In this document: piece by piece, positions 39,082-46,821 of the stretch
Layout of the letters: each line of letters starts with the position of its first letter
Position numbering within the stretch: the first letter of the stretch is position 1
DNA from: Candidatus Staskawiczbacteria bacterium RIFOXYD1_FULL_32_13
GTDB taxonomy: Bacteria > Patescibacteriota > Minisyncoccia > Minisyncoccales > Staskawiczbacteraceae
Length of the DNA: 46,821 bases
Direction of reading: 5' to 3'
NCBI GenBank assembly: GCA_001820485.1
Contig: MHPU01000026.1
Coordinates: 17,873 to 64,693, forward strand
The notes under the pieces: model-generated
The model's database searches: none
What the model saw: the letters and a program-made list of their open reading frames with translations, nothing else
What the model was told of the DNA's origin: nothing
Program-made: the position numbers and the translations under genes

Positions 39082-39375
39082 GTGCCAAGAAAAAGAAGGA
39101 TCACGTATTGGTGTGACTTTCACCAAAAACAAGTTCCCCAGAGAGAAAAATGCAAAAAATGCGATCCTCGCAATTGCTTTTATCTGGTGAAGCTCTCAAG
39201 AAAATACCAGAGAAGCAAAAAGTCAACACGACATCATTGCGGTAAAAGAAACAAAAAACCCAATGAGAACAAATTCTGCGTTCTCGGAGGGAAAATGCAA
39301 TTTCGAATTGGCCACTGGGAAAGGTACCAGCGAAGGGCCTATAAACAAAAACTTAGAATCGATATCCGATTCTAA
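39082..39375 (+). CDS. Small basic Cys-rich protein, GTG start, SD-led
   Basis: 97 residues from the GTG at 39082, chosen because AAAGGAG lies 6 bases upstream; a longer frame from 39013 would run through tRNA-Ser and is rejected. The protein is very basic, with a zinc-finger-like start (WCDFHQKQVPQREKCKKCDPRNC) and an Arg/Lys-rich helical end. Not recognised. It uses more G/C-ending codons than the neighbours and has a terminator after it. It may be co-transcribed with tRNA-Ser(TGA). A nucleic-acid-binding role is inferred from charge. Confidence 0.55.
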   Translation: MPRKRRITYWCDFHQKQVPQREKCKKCDPRNCFYLVKLSRKYQRSKKSTRHHCGKRNKKPNENKFCVLGGKMQFRIGHWERYQRRAYKQKLRIDIRF

Positions 39376-39392
39376 CACATGTAAAAACCAAG

Positions 39393-39425
39393 AGGGCGGC
39401 TCAATCTGGAGTCGCCCTAAATCAT
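39393..39425 (+). terminator. Terminator after the 97-residue gene
   Basis: AGGGCGGCTC (39393-39402) pairs with GAGTCGCCCT (39409-39418) at 9 of 10 positions, loop of 6 bases, followed by AAATCATTTATTTTT. Confidence 0.6.
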
Positions 39426-39446
39426 TTATTTTTTATAAAAAATTAA

Positions 39447-40799
39447 CTAACTTCTCTCCCCCAAAACAACTTCTATAAAAATTTCTTTACCATCACGAAA
39501 AATTTTTAAATTTATTTTATCATTTGGATTATATTTTTGAATAATTTTTGACATTGAATTTTCTTGCGTAATTTTTTCACTATTAATCTCCAAAATTAGA
39601 TCATTTTCTTTAAGCCCAGCTTTTTCTGCTGAAGAGCCAGCAGTAATTGCTACTTCACCTTTTTCTCCTTTTAAAACCAATGCACCATAATCATAAGATA
39701 ATTTATATTTTTCTTTTATTTGTTCATTAACTAAAGAATATCTTACGCCCAAAAATGGATAAGTAATCTTATTTGTAGCTATTACTTGAGCAATATCTTT
39801 TTTAGCTCTGTTTATTGGAATTGCAAAACCAATACTATTTGCACCCTGAGCCATTGCAGTATTTACACCAATCACTTCTCCTTTTAAATTAAGTAAAGGT
39901 CCTCCGGAATTTCCCGAATTAATAGCTGCATCTGTTTGAATAATATCTTCTAAAACTTCTGAAAATCCACTTGAACCAAAAGCAGAAATTGTTCGACTCA
40001 AACCAGAAACAATTCCCACAGAAACAGTATTTCTAAATTCACCCAAAGCATTTCCAATAGCTATAGCTCCCTGACCAATTTGAATTCCAGCAGAATCTCC
40101 TAACTTAATAGCTGGAAATTTTTCTCCATTCTGAGAAGTAATTTTAACAATTGCTAAATCTTGGACTGGATCCAAAGCTAAAACCTTAGCAATATATTTT
40201 TTACCATCATTTGTTAAAACAGTATATTCTGCATCTTTATCTATAACAACATGTTTATTTGTTAAAACTAAACCATCATCTGAAACAATAAATCCCGATC
40301 CCCCACCAATTTCCTTTTTCTCTGTTCCTTTTTGTTTGTATTGTGGGATCTGAATATCAAAGCCAGGACCAAAATCAAAAAATGGAGAATCAAATTCTTC
40401 AAATGGATCTGTAAAATATTGTTCATAAACAGGCATATTTTTAGATATTATAATACTAACTACAGAAGGTGAAGTTTGCTTAACTGCATCAATAATTGCT
40501 TGTTCATAAGAAATTGGCGAAACATAAAAAGTTGCTTGTTTCTGGACCAACTCTTGTTTTTGAGCTAAATTTTCATTTTTTATTTTCTGTAATTGGTTTT
40601 CTATTGGTGCTAAAAAACTTTTTATTTGACTGTCAAAATATTTTGGAAAATATGCTTGTACTAAAAAACCCATTGCAATAATTACAACTATAGCTAAAAA
40701 AACGCCCCAAATTACTCTGTTTTGCAGAACTTTTATAAATTTATTTATAATTTCTTTTATTTCTTTTAAATTGACTTGTGGTTGATCATAAATATTCAT
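39447..40799 (-). CDS. HtrA/DegP-like serine protease with PDZ domain
   Basis: A 450-residue membrane-anchored protease. One helix at about residues 33-53 anchors it; a coiled coil (SQIKSFLAPIENQLQKIKNENLAQKQEL) follows. The trypsin-like domain has His in LTNKHVV, Asp in VQDLAIVKI and Ser in AINSGNSGGPLLN. One PDZ domain ends the protein (ALVLKGEKGEVAITAGSSAEKAGLKENDLILEINSEKI). It would degrade misfolded envelope proteins outside the membrane. No operon partner is evident. Confidence 0.93.
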   Translation of the reverse strand: MNIYDQPQVNLKEIKEIINKFIKVLQNRVIWGVFLAIVVIIAMGFLVQAYFPKYFDSQIKSFLAPIENQLQKIKNENLAQKQELVQKQATFYVSPISYEQAIIDAVKQTSPSVVSIIISKNMPVYEQYFTDPFEEFDSPFFDFGPGFDIQIPQYKQKGTEKKEIGGGSGFIVSDDGLVLTNKHVVIDKDAEYTVLTNDGKKYIAKVLALDPVQDLAIVKITSQNGEKFPAIKLGDSAGIQIGQGAIAIGNALGEFRNTVSVGIVSGLSRTISAFGSSGFSEVLEDIIQTDAAINSGNSGGPLLNLKGEVIGVNTAMAQGANSIGFAIPINRAKKDIAQVIATNKITYPFLGVRYSLVNEQIKEKYKLSYDYGALVLKGEKGEVAITAGSSAEKAGLKENDLILEINSEKITQENSMSKIIQKYNPNDKINLKIFRDGKEIFIEVVLGERS

Positions 40800-40915
40800 A
40801 GAAAATAAAAAACAAAATACAAAAACTAAAATGCAAAATTTATCAATCTTGAATTTTAAAATTTATATTCTGAATCAATTTAAAATATTACGATATCTAT
40901 TAGAATATTTTTTTA

Positions 40916-42289
40916 TTAAATATTTTCTAAAATTTCTGCCATTGCAGAATTTGCTAAATCTTTTCTTTTTATAATTCTTGGATCTGAAGTTTGATTGTCC
41001 TGTCTATCGTCTACAAATTCTCTTGCAAGACCCAAAGCATTCATATTCAGCAAAGAATGTGTTCCACCAACAACTTCATTAAGTTCTGGTATTGTGGCGT
41101 CTGGATTATCAGCTTGCTTTAATTTTGCGATATCCCTCATAACTTTTTCTGTTAAAGGAAGGTTTGTAACAGTACTTGATCTACCGACCCACCACTGAAA
41201 ATTACCACCAACTTCTATTTTACTTAACTGCTCTGCAGTAAACTGCTTTTCTGCTAATATTTTTACAGTTTCCCATGCTAATTTTTTGCCTTCATCTGTA
41301 TTTTCTGCTTTATTAGTTTCACCACCCTGTCTTAAAACCTTTATTCCAGCTTCAGGAGAAGTCATTACTTTTGTAAGTGCATCAACTCCAAAATCCTTTG
41401 CCAAGCCCACAAGTCCTTTTTCGTCCAATCCCAATGGTTCTATTACTATTAAATCATTCAACGAGCCTTCAAATTCTGAATCTTTTGATATATCAATTGC
41501 AGCTTCAAGAGCAATACCAGCTCCAGCTGAATACCCCATAAGATTAAAACTTTTCTCCAAACCAAGTTGTTTTATCAGTTCCTTAGTTATTCTTGCATGT
41601 GGCTCAAAATTACCATTTTTGCTTAAAATCTCTGCTAAATTTTCTGGTTTTTTAACTTGTTCTTGCTCTAAGTGCATTGGTACATAAATTTTTTGTCCAG
41701 CCAAAGCCATAGACATTGCTGCACATCCATTCATTTGAGCGTTTGATCTTATACCACCCCAAAAAACATAAGGCACTCTGTCGTCTTTTTCAGATTCCTT
41801 GCCCACTGGATCTTGCTCATATTCTGATTTTTTTCTTAAATCTAAAACAGTAACTGGAATAGAAAATTTACCATCTTCTGTCTCTACCTCAACTACCTCT
41901 ACATTTTCTTGCATTTGTTTTTCCAGCTCATCAAGATTTCTTTCCATTTGTTTTGCCCTACTGCGAATTTCTTTTAATAATTCTTTTTTACTGGTTGTGT
42001 TTTCTCCTCTTTTTTCAGCATCTTTTATTTCTTTTCTTAAAATTCTATAAGCTTTAAATATTTGTCCTCTTTCAAAACGAGTAGATTCACCTCTTTCTGC
42101 ACCTCCAGCACTTTTTCTATTTTCCAAATGTTCTTTTGTAGGTTTTTTAGTTTGATATTCAGCAACTAGTTTTTCTCCAAGCGACTTACGCAAAAAAACT
42201 TGCTCTAACTCCTGAGCCTCTTTTTGCCTTTGCAAAATTTCCTCCTCTGACTCTATATCTCGATCCCCAAAACCACTTTCTATGCTCAT
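40916..42289 (-). CDS. Alpha/beta-hydrolase-like protein with coiled-coil N-terminus
   Basis: A 457-residue protein. The first 135 residues are highly charged and predicted coiled coil (EEILQRQKEAQELEQVFLRKSLGEKL ... RSRAKQMERNLDELEKQMQENV). The remainder has an alpha/beta-hydrolase plan: RVPYVFWGGIRSN, the nucleophile elbow NLMGYSAGAGIALEAA, and a late His in EVVGGTHSLLNMNA. The Asp of the triad cannot be placed with certainty (perhaps LIVIEPLGLDE). No signal peptide, so cytoplasmic. Substrate unknown. Similar long-headed hydrolases occur in CPR genomes in my recollection. Confidence 0.65.
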   Translation of the reverse strand: MSIESGFGDRDIESEEEILQRQKEAQELEQVFLRKSLGEKLVAEYQTKKPTKEHLENRKSAGGAERGESTRFERGQIFKAYRILRKEIKDAEKRGENTTSKKELLKEIRSRAKQMERNLDELEKQMQENVEVVEVETEDGKFSIPVTVLDLRKKSEYEQDPVGKESEKDDRVPYVFWGGIRSNAQMNGCAAMSMALAGQKIYVPMHLEQEQVKKPENLAEILSKNGNFEPHARITKELIKQLGLEKSFNLMGYSAGAGIALEAAIDISKDSEFEGSLNDLIVIEPLGLDEKGLVGLAKDFGVDALTKVMTSPEAGIKVLRQGGETNKAENTDEGKKLAWETVKILAEKQFTAEQLSKIEVGGNFQWWVGRSSTVTNLPLTEKVMRDIAKLKQADNPDATIPELNEVVGGTHSLLNMNALGLAREFVDDRQDNQTSDPRIIKRKDLANSAMAEILENI

Positions 42290-42313
42290 ATTTTAAAAAT
42301 AATTAATAATATT

Positions 42314-43348
42314 TTATTTAAATAAGGTTTTGGCTTCGTTCCATATTTCTGGCCTATCTTGAGTTTCGCGCATCCAATACCACCACTCTACTCCCCACAA
42401 ATAATGAGAGCTTAAACCAGAATTTTTGGCATATTCAATATTTTTTTTAAATTGTTCTAAATTCATAGTTTTTTCTTGCTCTGCAATGTCTACATCATAA
42501 AATGGCTTATGCGCCCAAGGCTCTGCTTGTAATTCAACCCCAATAACTTCTTTGCCAAATAAAGTTTTTATAATTTGAGCTTTTCTATAGTAAAATACTG
42601 GAGGAAATGGATAAGAACTATAAAATCCTGGGTTTTTTATAGGAAAGCCAAAGCTTGAAATATTTACCCAAGCTTTTCTATACATTGTTGTACCTACAAC
42701 ATCACCAATTTTCCCTGCATTAATCCACCAATTTAATTCACCTGAATCAGAAATCATAATTTGTCTTGAAGAGTCAAGTGATTTTACCAATTCCACTTCT
42801 TTTTTTAATAATTCTTTATCATTATAATACCAATTTGGACATTCTCCAAATTTAAGCAATGGCTCATTCTCTACTTGCCAATAAGATATTGCTTTTGAAT
42901 TTTTATATCGCAAAACAACTTCTTTTATATATTTTAGCAATTCTTCCTTCTGTTTTTCTATAGACAAATTGCTCGCCCATTTTGGATCATGACATTCTGG
43001 CCATCTACCAGTTTTCATTCCTAAAACAAAAATAATTTTAACATTATTTTCTTCTGCTGTCTCTATTTGCCAATCAATGTCATCAAAGAAATATTCCCCT
43101 TGTTTCCCTTCAACAAAATCCCATTGAGTGTGAATTTTAATATTTTTTACGCCCAAGTCTTTTATTAAAGCTAAATAATTTTCTTGCCAATTAAGTTTTA
43201 ATGCCTCAGACTGCATTTGTGAAAAATCAACTCCCCAAGTAATATTATTTTGCCTTGGCGCAGAACCAACAAAAAAATAACAAAAAACAACCAAAACAAT
43301 AACAACGATTACACCTAAAATTATTATAATCATTTTTTTAATTTTCAT
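42314..43348 (-). CDS. Membrane-anchored glycoside-hydrolase-like TIM barrel
   Basis: A 344-residue protein with an N-terminal signal anchor (residues 6-28) and a cellulase-like barrel (GH5/GH42-type). Likely acid/base Glu is in SYWQVENEPLLKFGE, and the nucleophile Glu in EVIGVELQAEPW; aromatic residues line the cleft (YLWGVEWWYWMRE). Substrate unknown. It overlaps the glycosyltransferase gene by 4 bases and is transcribed after it, so it probably acts on the same cell-surface glycan. Confidence 0.75.
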   Translation of the reverse strand: MKIKKMIIIILGVIVVIVLVVFCYFFVGSAPRQNNITWGVDFSQMQSEALKLNWQENYLALIKDLGVKNIKIHTQWDFVEGKQGEYFFDDIDWQIETAEENNVKIIFVLGMKTGRWPECHDPKWASNLSIEKQKEELLKYIKEVVLRYKNSKAISYWQVENEPLLKFGECPNWYYNDKELLKKEVELVKSLDSSRQIMISDSGELNWWINAGKIGDVVGTTMYRKAWVNISSFGFPIKNPGFYSSYPFPPVFYYRKAQIIKTLFGKEVIGVELQAEPWAHKPFYDVDIAEQEKTMNLEQFKKNIEYAKNSGLSSHYLWGVEWWYWMRETQDRPEIWNEAKTLFK

Positions 43349-44370
43349 TTTAATTTAACTAAATTTTTAATAAAATACTCTGATGATTTTTCCCATGAAA
43401 AGTTTAAAGCATACTCTCTACATTTTGTACAATCTATTTCAAGACATTCCATAGATGCTTTTTTTAAATCTTTATCTAATACTCCAATATCTTTTGTAAC
43501 TAAAACATCTAAATCCATAACATTATGCCCTGCGACAGGAAGAGAGCAGGCAAGAGCTTCCACAATAGCTAGGGGAAATACATCAGTCAAAGAAGGAAAT
43601 ACAAAAACATCACAAACAGACAGAAAATCAACTAATTCCTGTCCCATTTTATATCCAACGAAAATGTTTATTTCGCCATATCTTTTCTCTAAATTTTTCC
43701 TAATTGGACCATCACCAATAACTAATTTTGTACCAGGTAAATCCAACCTTAAAAACTCCTCAACATTTTTTTCTTTTGCAATTCTACCAAAATATACAAA
43801 AATTGGCGAGGCAAAATTATATCTTTCTTTTATGTCTGAATTAATATTTTTTACAAATAAATCTGTATCAACTCCAAGTGGCCACAAAAATACATTCTTA
43901 AAACCCCTATTTTCAAAATTTTTCTTTAAATTTTCAGTGATTGCCATAACTGCATTACTTTTGTTGTGAAACCAACGTAAATATATAAAAATTAAATCAG
44001 AAAAAATTTTGATATTTACTCTTAAATAATGTTTAATATAAATTTGAAAATTAGTATGTTGAGAAGTAGTAAACTTTAATTTGTTTTTTAAGCATACAGA
44101 TCTAGTTGCTAGACCAATTGATCCTTCAGTAAAAATATGAATATAATCAGGATTCTCAATTTCAATTATTTTTTTTATTTTACTTTTGCAAAAAAGAGAA
44201 ATTTTAATTTCTGGATAAAATGGAGTAGGCATAGAAAAATATAATCCAGGATGTAATACAACAACTTCAAATCCCCTTTTTTCAAGATGCTCCTTCATTT
44301 TTTCAACACATTTTACAACGCCATTAACTTGCGGAAACCACGCATCTGTAGCTAAAATAATCTTAGACAT
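43345..44370 (-). CDS. GT4-family glycosyltransferase
   Basis: A 341-residue GT-B enzyme. The N-terminal part has ILATDAWFPQVNGVVKCVEKM, typical of mannosyltransferase-like GT4 enzymes; the C-terminal donor site has FVYFGRIAKEKNVEEFL, the E-x7-E-like FPSLTDVFPLAIVEALACSLPV. It would transfer a hexose from a nucleotide sugar to a lipid or glycan acceptor on the cytoplasmic face. It follows the epimerase gene by 25 bases. Confidence 0.88.
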   Translation of the reverse strand: MSKIILATDAWFPQVNGVVKCVEKMKEHLEKRGFEVVVLHPGLYFSMPTPFYPEIKISLFCKSKIKKIIEIENPDYIHIFTEGSIGLATRSVCLKNKLKFTTSQHTNFQIYIKHYLRVNIKIFSDLIFIYLRWFHNKSNAVMAITENLKKNFENRGFKNVFLWPLGVDTDLFVKNINSDIKERYNFASPIFVYFGRIAKEKNVEEFLRLDLPGTKLVIGDGPIRKNLEKRYGEINIFVGYKMGQELVDFLSVCDVFVFPSLTDVFPLAIVEALACSLPVAGHNVMDLDVLVTKDIGVLDKDLKKASMECLEIDCTKCREYALNFSWEKSSEYFIKNLVKLK

Positions 44371-44395
44371 TTTTATATTTTAAATATTTATATTT

Positions 44396-45322
44396 TTAAA
44401 TTTTTTTCTTAAACCAGTTTATAGTTTTTGCCAAACCACTTTTAAAATCATATTTTGGTTGCCAACTAAAAGTAGTTTTTATTTTAGAGAAATCCAAACA
44501 GCTTCTTTGAAGCTCGCCAATATTTTCCGGACCATGAATTTCTTTACATTCAGAATTTGTTGATTTTTTAATTTCTGAAAAAATAAAATTTACATCTGTT
44601 TCTACTCCGGTTCCTACATTAAAAATTCCTGTTTTGCTACTTTCCATTGCCATCTTGCAAGCCAAAACAACATCATCTACAAAAACATAATCTCTGGTTT
44701 GTCCTCCAGAGCCGTTAATAACCACTTCCTTTTTTGCTAGCATCTTATCAGTAAAAATTGCCACAACACCAGCTTCTCCTTTTGGATTTTGCCTTGGTCC
44801 GTAAACATTAGCCAATCTTAAAACCACAAAATTTAAACCAAAAGATTTAAAATAATAATTCAAATACTTTTCCACAGATAATTTAGCAATTCCATATGGA
44901 GATTCAGGAATTTCAGGCGAATTTTCAGAAGTTGGTATAATTTTAGCATCTCCATAAATTGTTCCACCAGATGAAGAAAATATAACTTTTTTAACATTGA
45001 AATTTCTGCAATTCTCTAAAATATTCAAACTTCCCAAAATATTTGTTTTAGCATCAGCAATTGGGTCTTTAACAGAGTCTCTTACATTTATTTGAGCAGC
45101 TAAATGGAAAACAATATCTATATTTTCTTTCGCAAAAACTTTAACAATTTTTGCATCACAAATATCCATCTTATAAAACTTAATCCTTTTATCCAAATTC
45201 TTTTTACTACCAGATGACAAATTATCAATCACAATCACATTATGACTTAATTCCAATAATTTATCTGCCAAATTACTTCCAATAAAACCTGCTCCACCTG
45301 TAATTAAAATATTTTGCTTCAT
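44396..45322 (-). CDS. NAD-dependent nucleotide-sugar epimerase/dehydratase
   Basis: A 308-residue extended SDR. The Rossmann motif is ILITGGAGFIGSNLADKL; the catalytic region has FSSSGGTIYGD and the Tyr-Lys pair is in SPYGIAKLSVEKYL. RDYVFVDDVV matches UDP-glucose 4-epimerase-like proteins. It would supply UDP-galactose or a related sugar to the glycosyltransferases on either side. Exact substrate specificity is not readable; GalE-like is the best fit. Confidence 0.88.
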   Translation of the reverse strand: MKQNILITGGAGFIGSNLADKLLELSHNVIVIDNLSSGSKKNLDKRIKFYKMDICDAKIVKVFAKENIDIVFHLAAQINVRDSVKDPIADAKTNILGSLNILENCRNFNVKKVIFSSSGGTIYGDAKIIPTSENSPEIPESPYGIAKLSVEKYLNYYFKSFGLNFVVLRLANVYGPRQNPKGEAGVVAIFTDKMLAKKEVVINGSGGQTRDYVFVDDVVLACKMAMESSKTGIFNVGTGVETDVNFIFSEIKKSTNSECKEIHGPENIGELQRSCLDFSKIKTTFSWQPKYDFKSGLAKTINWFKKKI

Positions 45323-45323
45323 A

Positions 45324-46670
45324 TTATTTACTAGTTTTTAGTTTATTTTTTCCTGTAATTATATTTTCTATGTTAAAAACCCCTTTTTTTTCTATTTCCA
45401 CAAAACCTTGCATTGCCATTTCTGCAAAATCACCGGCATTTAACAAATCAAATAACCATTCTGCTGTATATTTTGGATTTTCTTGCGCAGTTCCAGCTCC
45501 AATATGCAAAAGCCATTTTTTATTGAAGTCTTCTTGTGATCCTATTGTTGGAGCAATAATAATTGGAATTCCAAAACCAGCATAAAAAGACAACTCAGAA
45601 GGTTTTGTCCATAAAATATCTGTTTTTCTTAAAGCTAAATTAAATTTTTTAAAATATTCAATAATATTCTCTGCTGATAAAATCTGGACAAAGCCATCTA
45701 ATTTTAATCCCGCCACTTCATTTTCATAATATTTTTTTAATTCTTTTCTAATGCCAACAGAAATAATAATTTTTATTTCTTTTGCTTTAATTTTTTCTTT
45801 TAAACTATTAATTGCTTGAAGTCCTATTTCTTTCTGAGCCCCTGCTCCACCAACAGAAAATAAAATAGTTAATGGATGGTCTGATTTTTCAGGAAGTTTT
45901 CCCAAAAAATCTTTAATTAAAGGAGCATATATTTTTCTGTATTTACCCATTGGATCTAAATTTAAAAGACGAAAGGCCATGTCCGTTTTTACAATTTCTA
46001 ATTTTTCTGTGCCTAAATTTTCTTTTGGTAATGGATAACCAGATAAAAAAATATTTTCGGACTTTACCCCATAAAGTTTTAATCTGTCTCTTACCCAAGT
46101 ACAAGGTGCAAAATATTTAATTCTACTCATTTCAGGATTTAAAGGCACCCAAGCTCTGTTTGCATCTGCATCACAAACAACACAATAAATATCTTCCAAA
46201 TAATTAAAAGACTCTGCCATAAAAGCTGGTGTGAAAAAAGTTGAAACTATTGGTAAAGGATCTTGCTGAAATCTTTTTATCAAATCCTTGCCCCATCCCC
46301 TACTGATAAGATAAAAGTTGCTTTTTACTCCAAAACTTGGACCTGACAAATCTCTTTTTGGATAATAATTTAATATTTTTTGAAATTTGTCCAAAAATCC
46401 AAAAATAAATTCTCCAATAAAAGGAATTTTTTTAAATCTTGAAATAAACTCATAAATGATTCTGGTTCTTTGCCAAATATTTCTATCTTTTTTGGGAATA
46501 CCTTCGTAATGATTAGCATTTATAACTCTTTCATTTGGAGCTAAATCTCTTAAAGGAAAAGCTGTTCTTTGATGTCCATAGCCCATATCAGCTGACACAA
46601 TCCAAGCTTTTGAACCTATTTTATTTATTTTTTGTTCTTTTATTTTTTGTTCTTTTATTTTTTTTATCAT
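45324..46670 (-). CDS. GT28/MGDG-synthase-like glycosyltransferase
   Basis: A 448-residue protein. WIVSADMGYGHQRTAFPLRD near residue 23 matches the glycine-rich N-terminus of MGDG synthase/processive diacylglycerol glycosyltransferases, and the C-terminal part has ILFSVGGAGAQ and LWTKPSELSFYAGFGIPIIIAPTIGSQEDFN, the GT28 nucleotide-sugar site. It would make a glycolipid in the membrane. The start is preceded by a tandem repeat (KIKEQ KIKEQ, from two ATAAAAGAACAAAA units). On the minus strand TATAAT lies at 46676-46681, directly before the ATG, so the transcript may be leaderless. Confidence 0.75.
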   Translation of the reverse strand: MIKKIKEQKIKEQKINKIGSKAWIVSADMGYGHQRTAFPLRDLAPNERVINANHYEGIPKKDRNIWQRTRIIYEFISRFKKIPFIGEFIFGFLDKFQKILNYYPKRDLSGPSFGVKSNFYLISRGWGKDLIKRFQQDPLPIVSTFFTPAFMAESFNYLEDIYCVVCDADANRAWVPLNPEMSRIKYFAPCTWVRDRLKLYGVKSENIFLSGYPLPKENLGTEKLEIVKTDMAFRLLNLDPMGKYRKIYAPLIKDFLGKLPEKSDHPLTILFSVGGAGAQKEIGLQAINSLKEKIKAKEIKIIISVGIRKELKKYYENEVAGLKLDGFVQILSAENIIEYFKKFNLALRKTDILWTKPSELSFYAGFGIPIIIAPTIGSQEDFNKKWLLHIGAGTAQENPKYTAEWLFDLLNAGDFAEMAMQGFVEIEKKGVFNIENIITGKNKLKTSK

Positions 46671-46714
46671 ACCTTATTATACTATTTTTTTTAATTTTTT
46701 GTAATACCTAAATA

Positions 46715-46821
46715 CTAATAACTCCAGCTTAAGTCGCCTTTATCAGTAGTGATTTTTAAAATCTTTAAACCTTTTTCAATTTTTAAAATTCTAATTAAAA
46801 TGTCTTTACCTGTTATTTTTG
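46715..46821 (-). CDS. C-terminal fragment of a gene cut by the right edge
   Basis: An open frame of 34 codons enters from the right edge and ends at TAG (46715-46717), reading KITGKDILIRILKIEKGLKILKI and then TTDKGDLSWSY. It is in line with the operon direction. Too short to identify. Confidence 0.4.
   Translation of the reverse strand, partial: KITGKDILIRILKIEKGLKILKITTDKGDLSWSY

Overview
The window looks like chromosome of an AT-rich, Gram-positive-like candidate-phyla bacterium, most probably Candidatus Patescibacteria (CPR), perhaps Parcubacteria. This is inferred from the gene set: a type IV pilus operon without secretin or lipoprotein genes, a short DnaX, a viroplasmin-type RNase HI, Cys-rich paralogous zinc-ribbon proteins, and small element genes (SpoVG, a 62-residue acidic protein) that I associate with CPR genomes. 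TGA is used as a stop and TGG codes for Trp, so the standard bacterial code applies. Most start codons are preceded only by A/T-rich leaders without a Shine-Dalgarno sequence.

Layout. 1-4001 (minus): nucleotide-metabolism operon dnaX - dCMP deaminase - Nudix - HAD - P-loop kinase - tmk (cut by the window edge). 4058-4222 (plus): a free-standing structured RNA with a consensus promoter and a strong terminator. 4232-6997 (minus): GtrA-like protein, RNase HI, RodA and a winged-helix regulator flanked by two copies of a 30-bp promoter-associated repeat. 7021-22194 (minus): ligA and a type IV pilus cluster, transcribed pilM-N-O-(TM protein)-pilB-(TM protein)-(ORF6N)-(response regulator)-pilT-pilC, then pilin, pilD and four minor pilins. 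22236-22357 (plus): a second small RNA candidate. 22365-28962: two paralogous Cys-rich proteins around comF and a carbonic-anhydrase-like gene, then a ferric-reductase-like protein. 29001-29864: GC-richer island with two small SD-led genes. 29888-33218: D-2-hydroxyacid dehydrogenase, tRNA-Arg, a secreted protein, a MTH538-type TIR plus small membrane protein pair (putative defence module) and another small membrane protein.

33251-38801 is an apparent integrated mobile element. It opens with about 1.2 kb of non-coding DNA built from nested imperfect hairpins inside a long inverted repeat (arms 220 and 267 bp). It continues with AbrB-like, winged-helix, 62-aa, SpoVG and replication-initiator-like genes. 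It ends with a large serine recombinase that has a pseudoknot-capable leader and whose 3' end runs into tRNA-Ser(GCT). After a second tRNA-Ser(TGA) and a small SD-led zinc-finger-like gene, 39447-46821 (minus) carries HtrA, an alpha/beta-hydrolase-like protein and an envelope-glycan cluster (glycosidase-like, GT4, epimerase, GT28-like).

A genome-wide theme is short GC-rich palindromic elements. At least seven lie in frame inside genes (ligA twice, pilD, a minor pilin, comF twice, the carbonic-anhydrase-like gene), resembling Rickettsia palindromic elements in behaviour. The strongest candidates for something undescribed are the hairpin array at 33251-34418, the two promoter-terminator-bounded RNAs, the pseudoknot leader at 37041-37153 and the paired repeat around the winged-helix gene.
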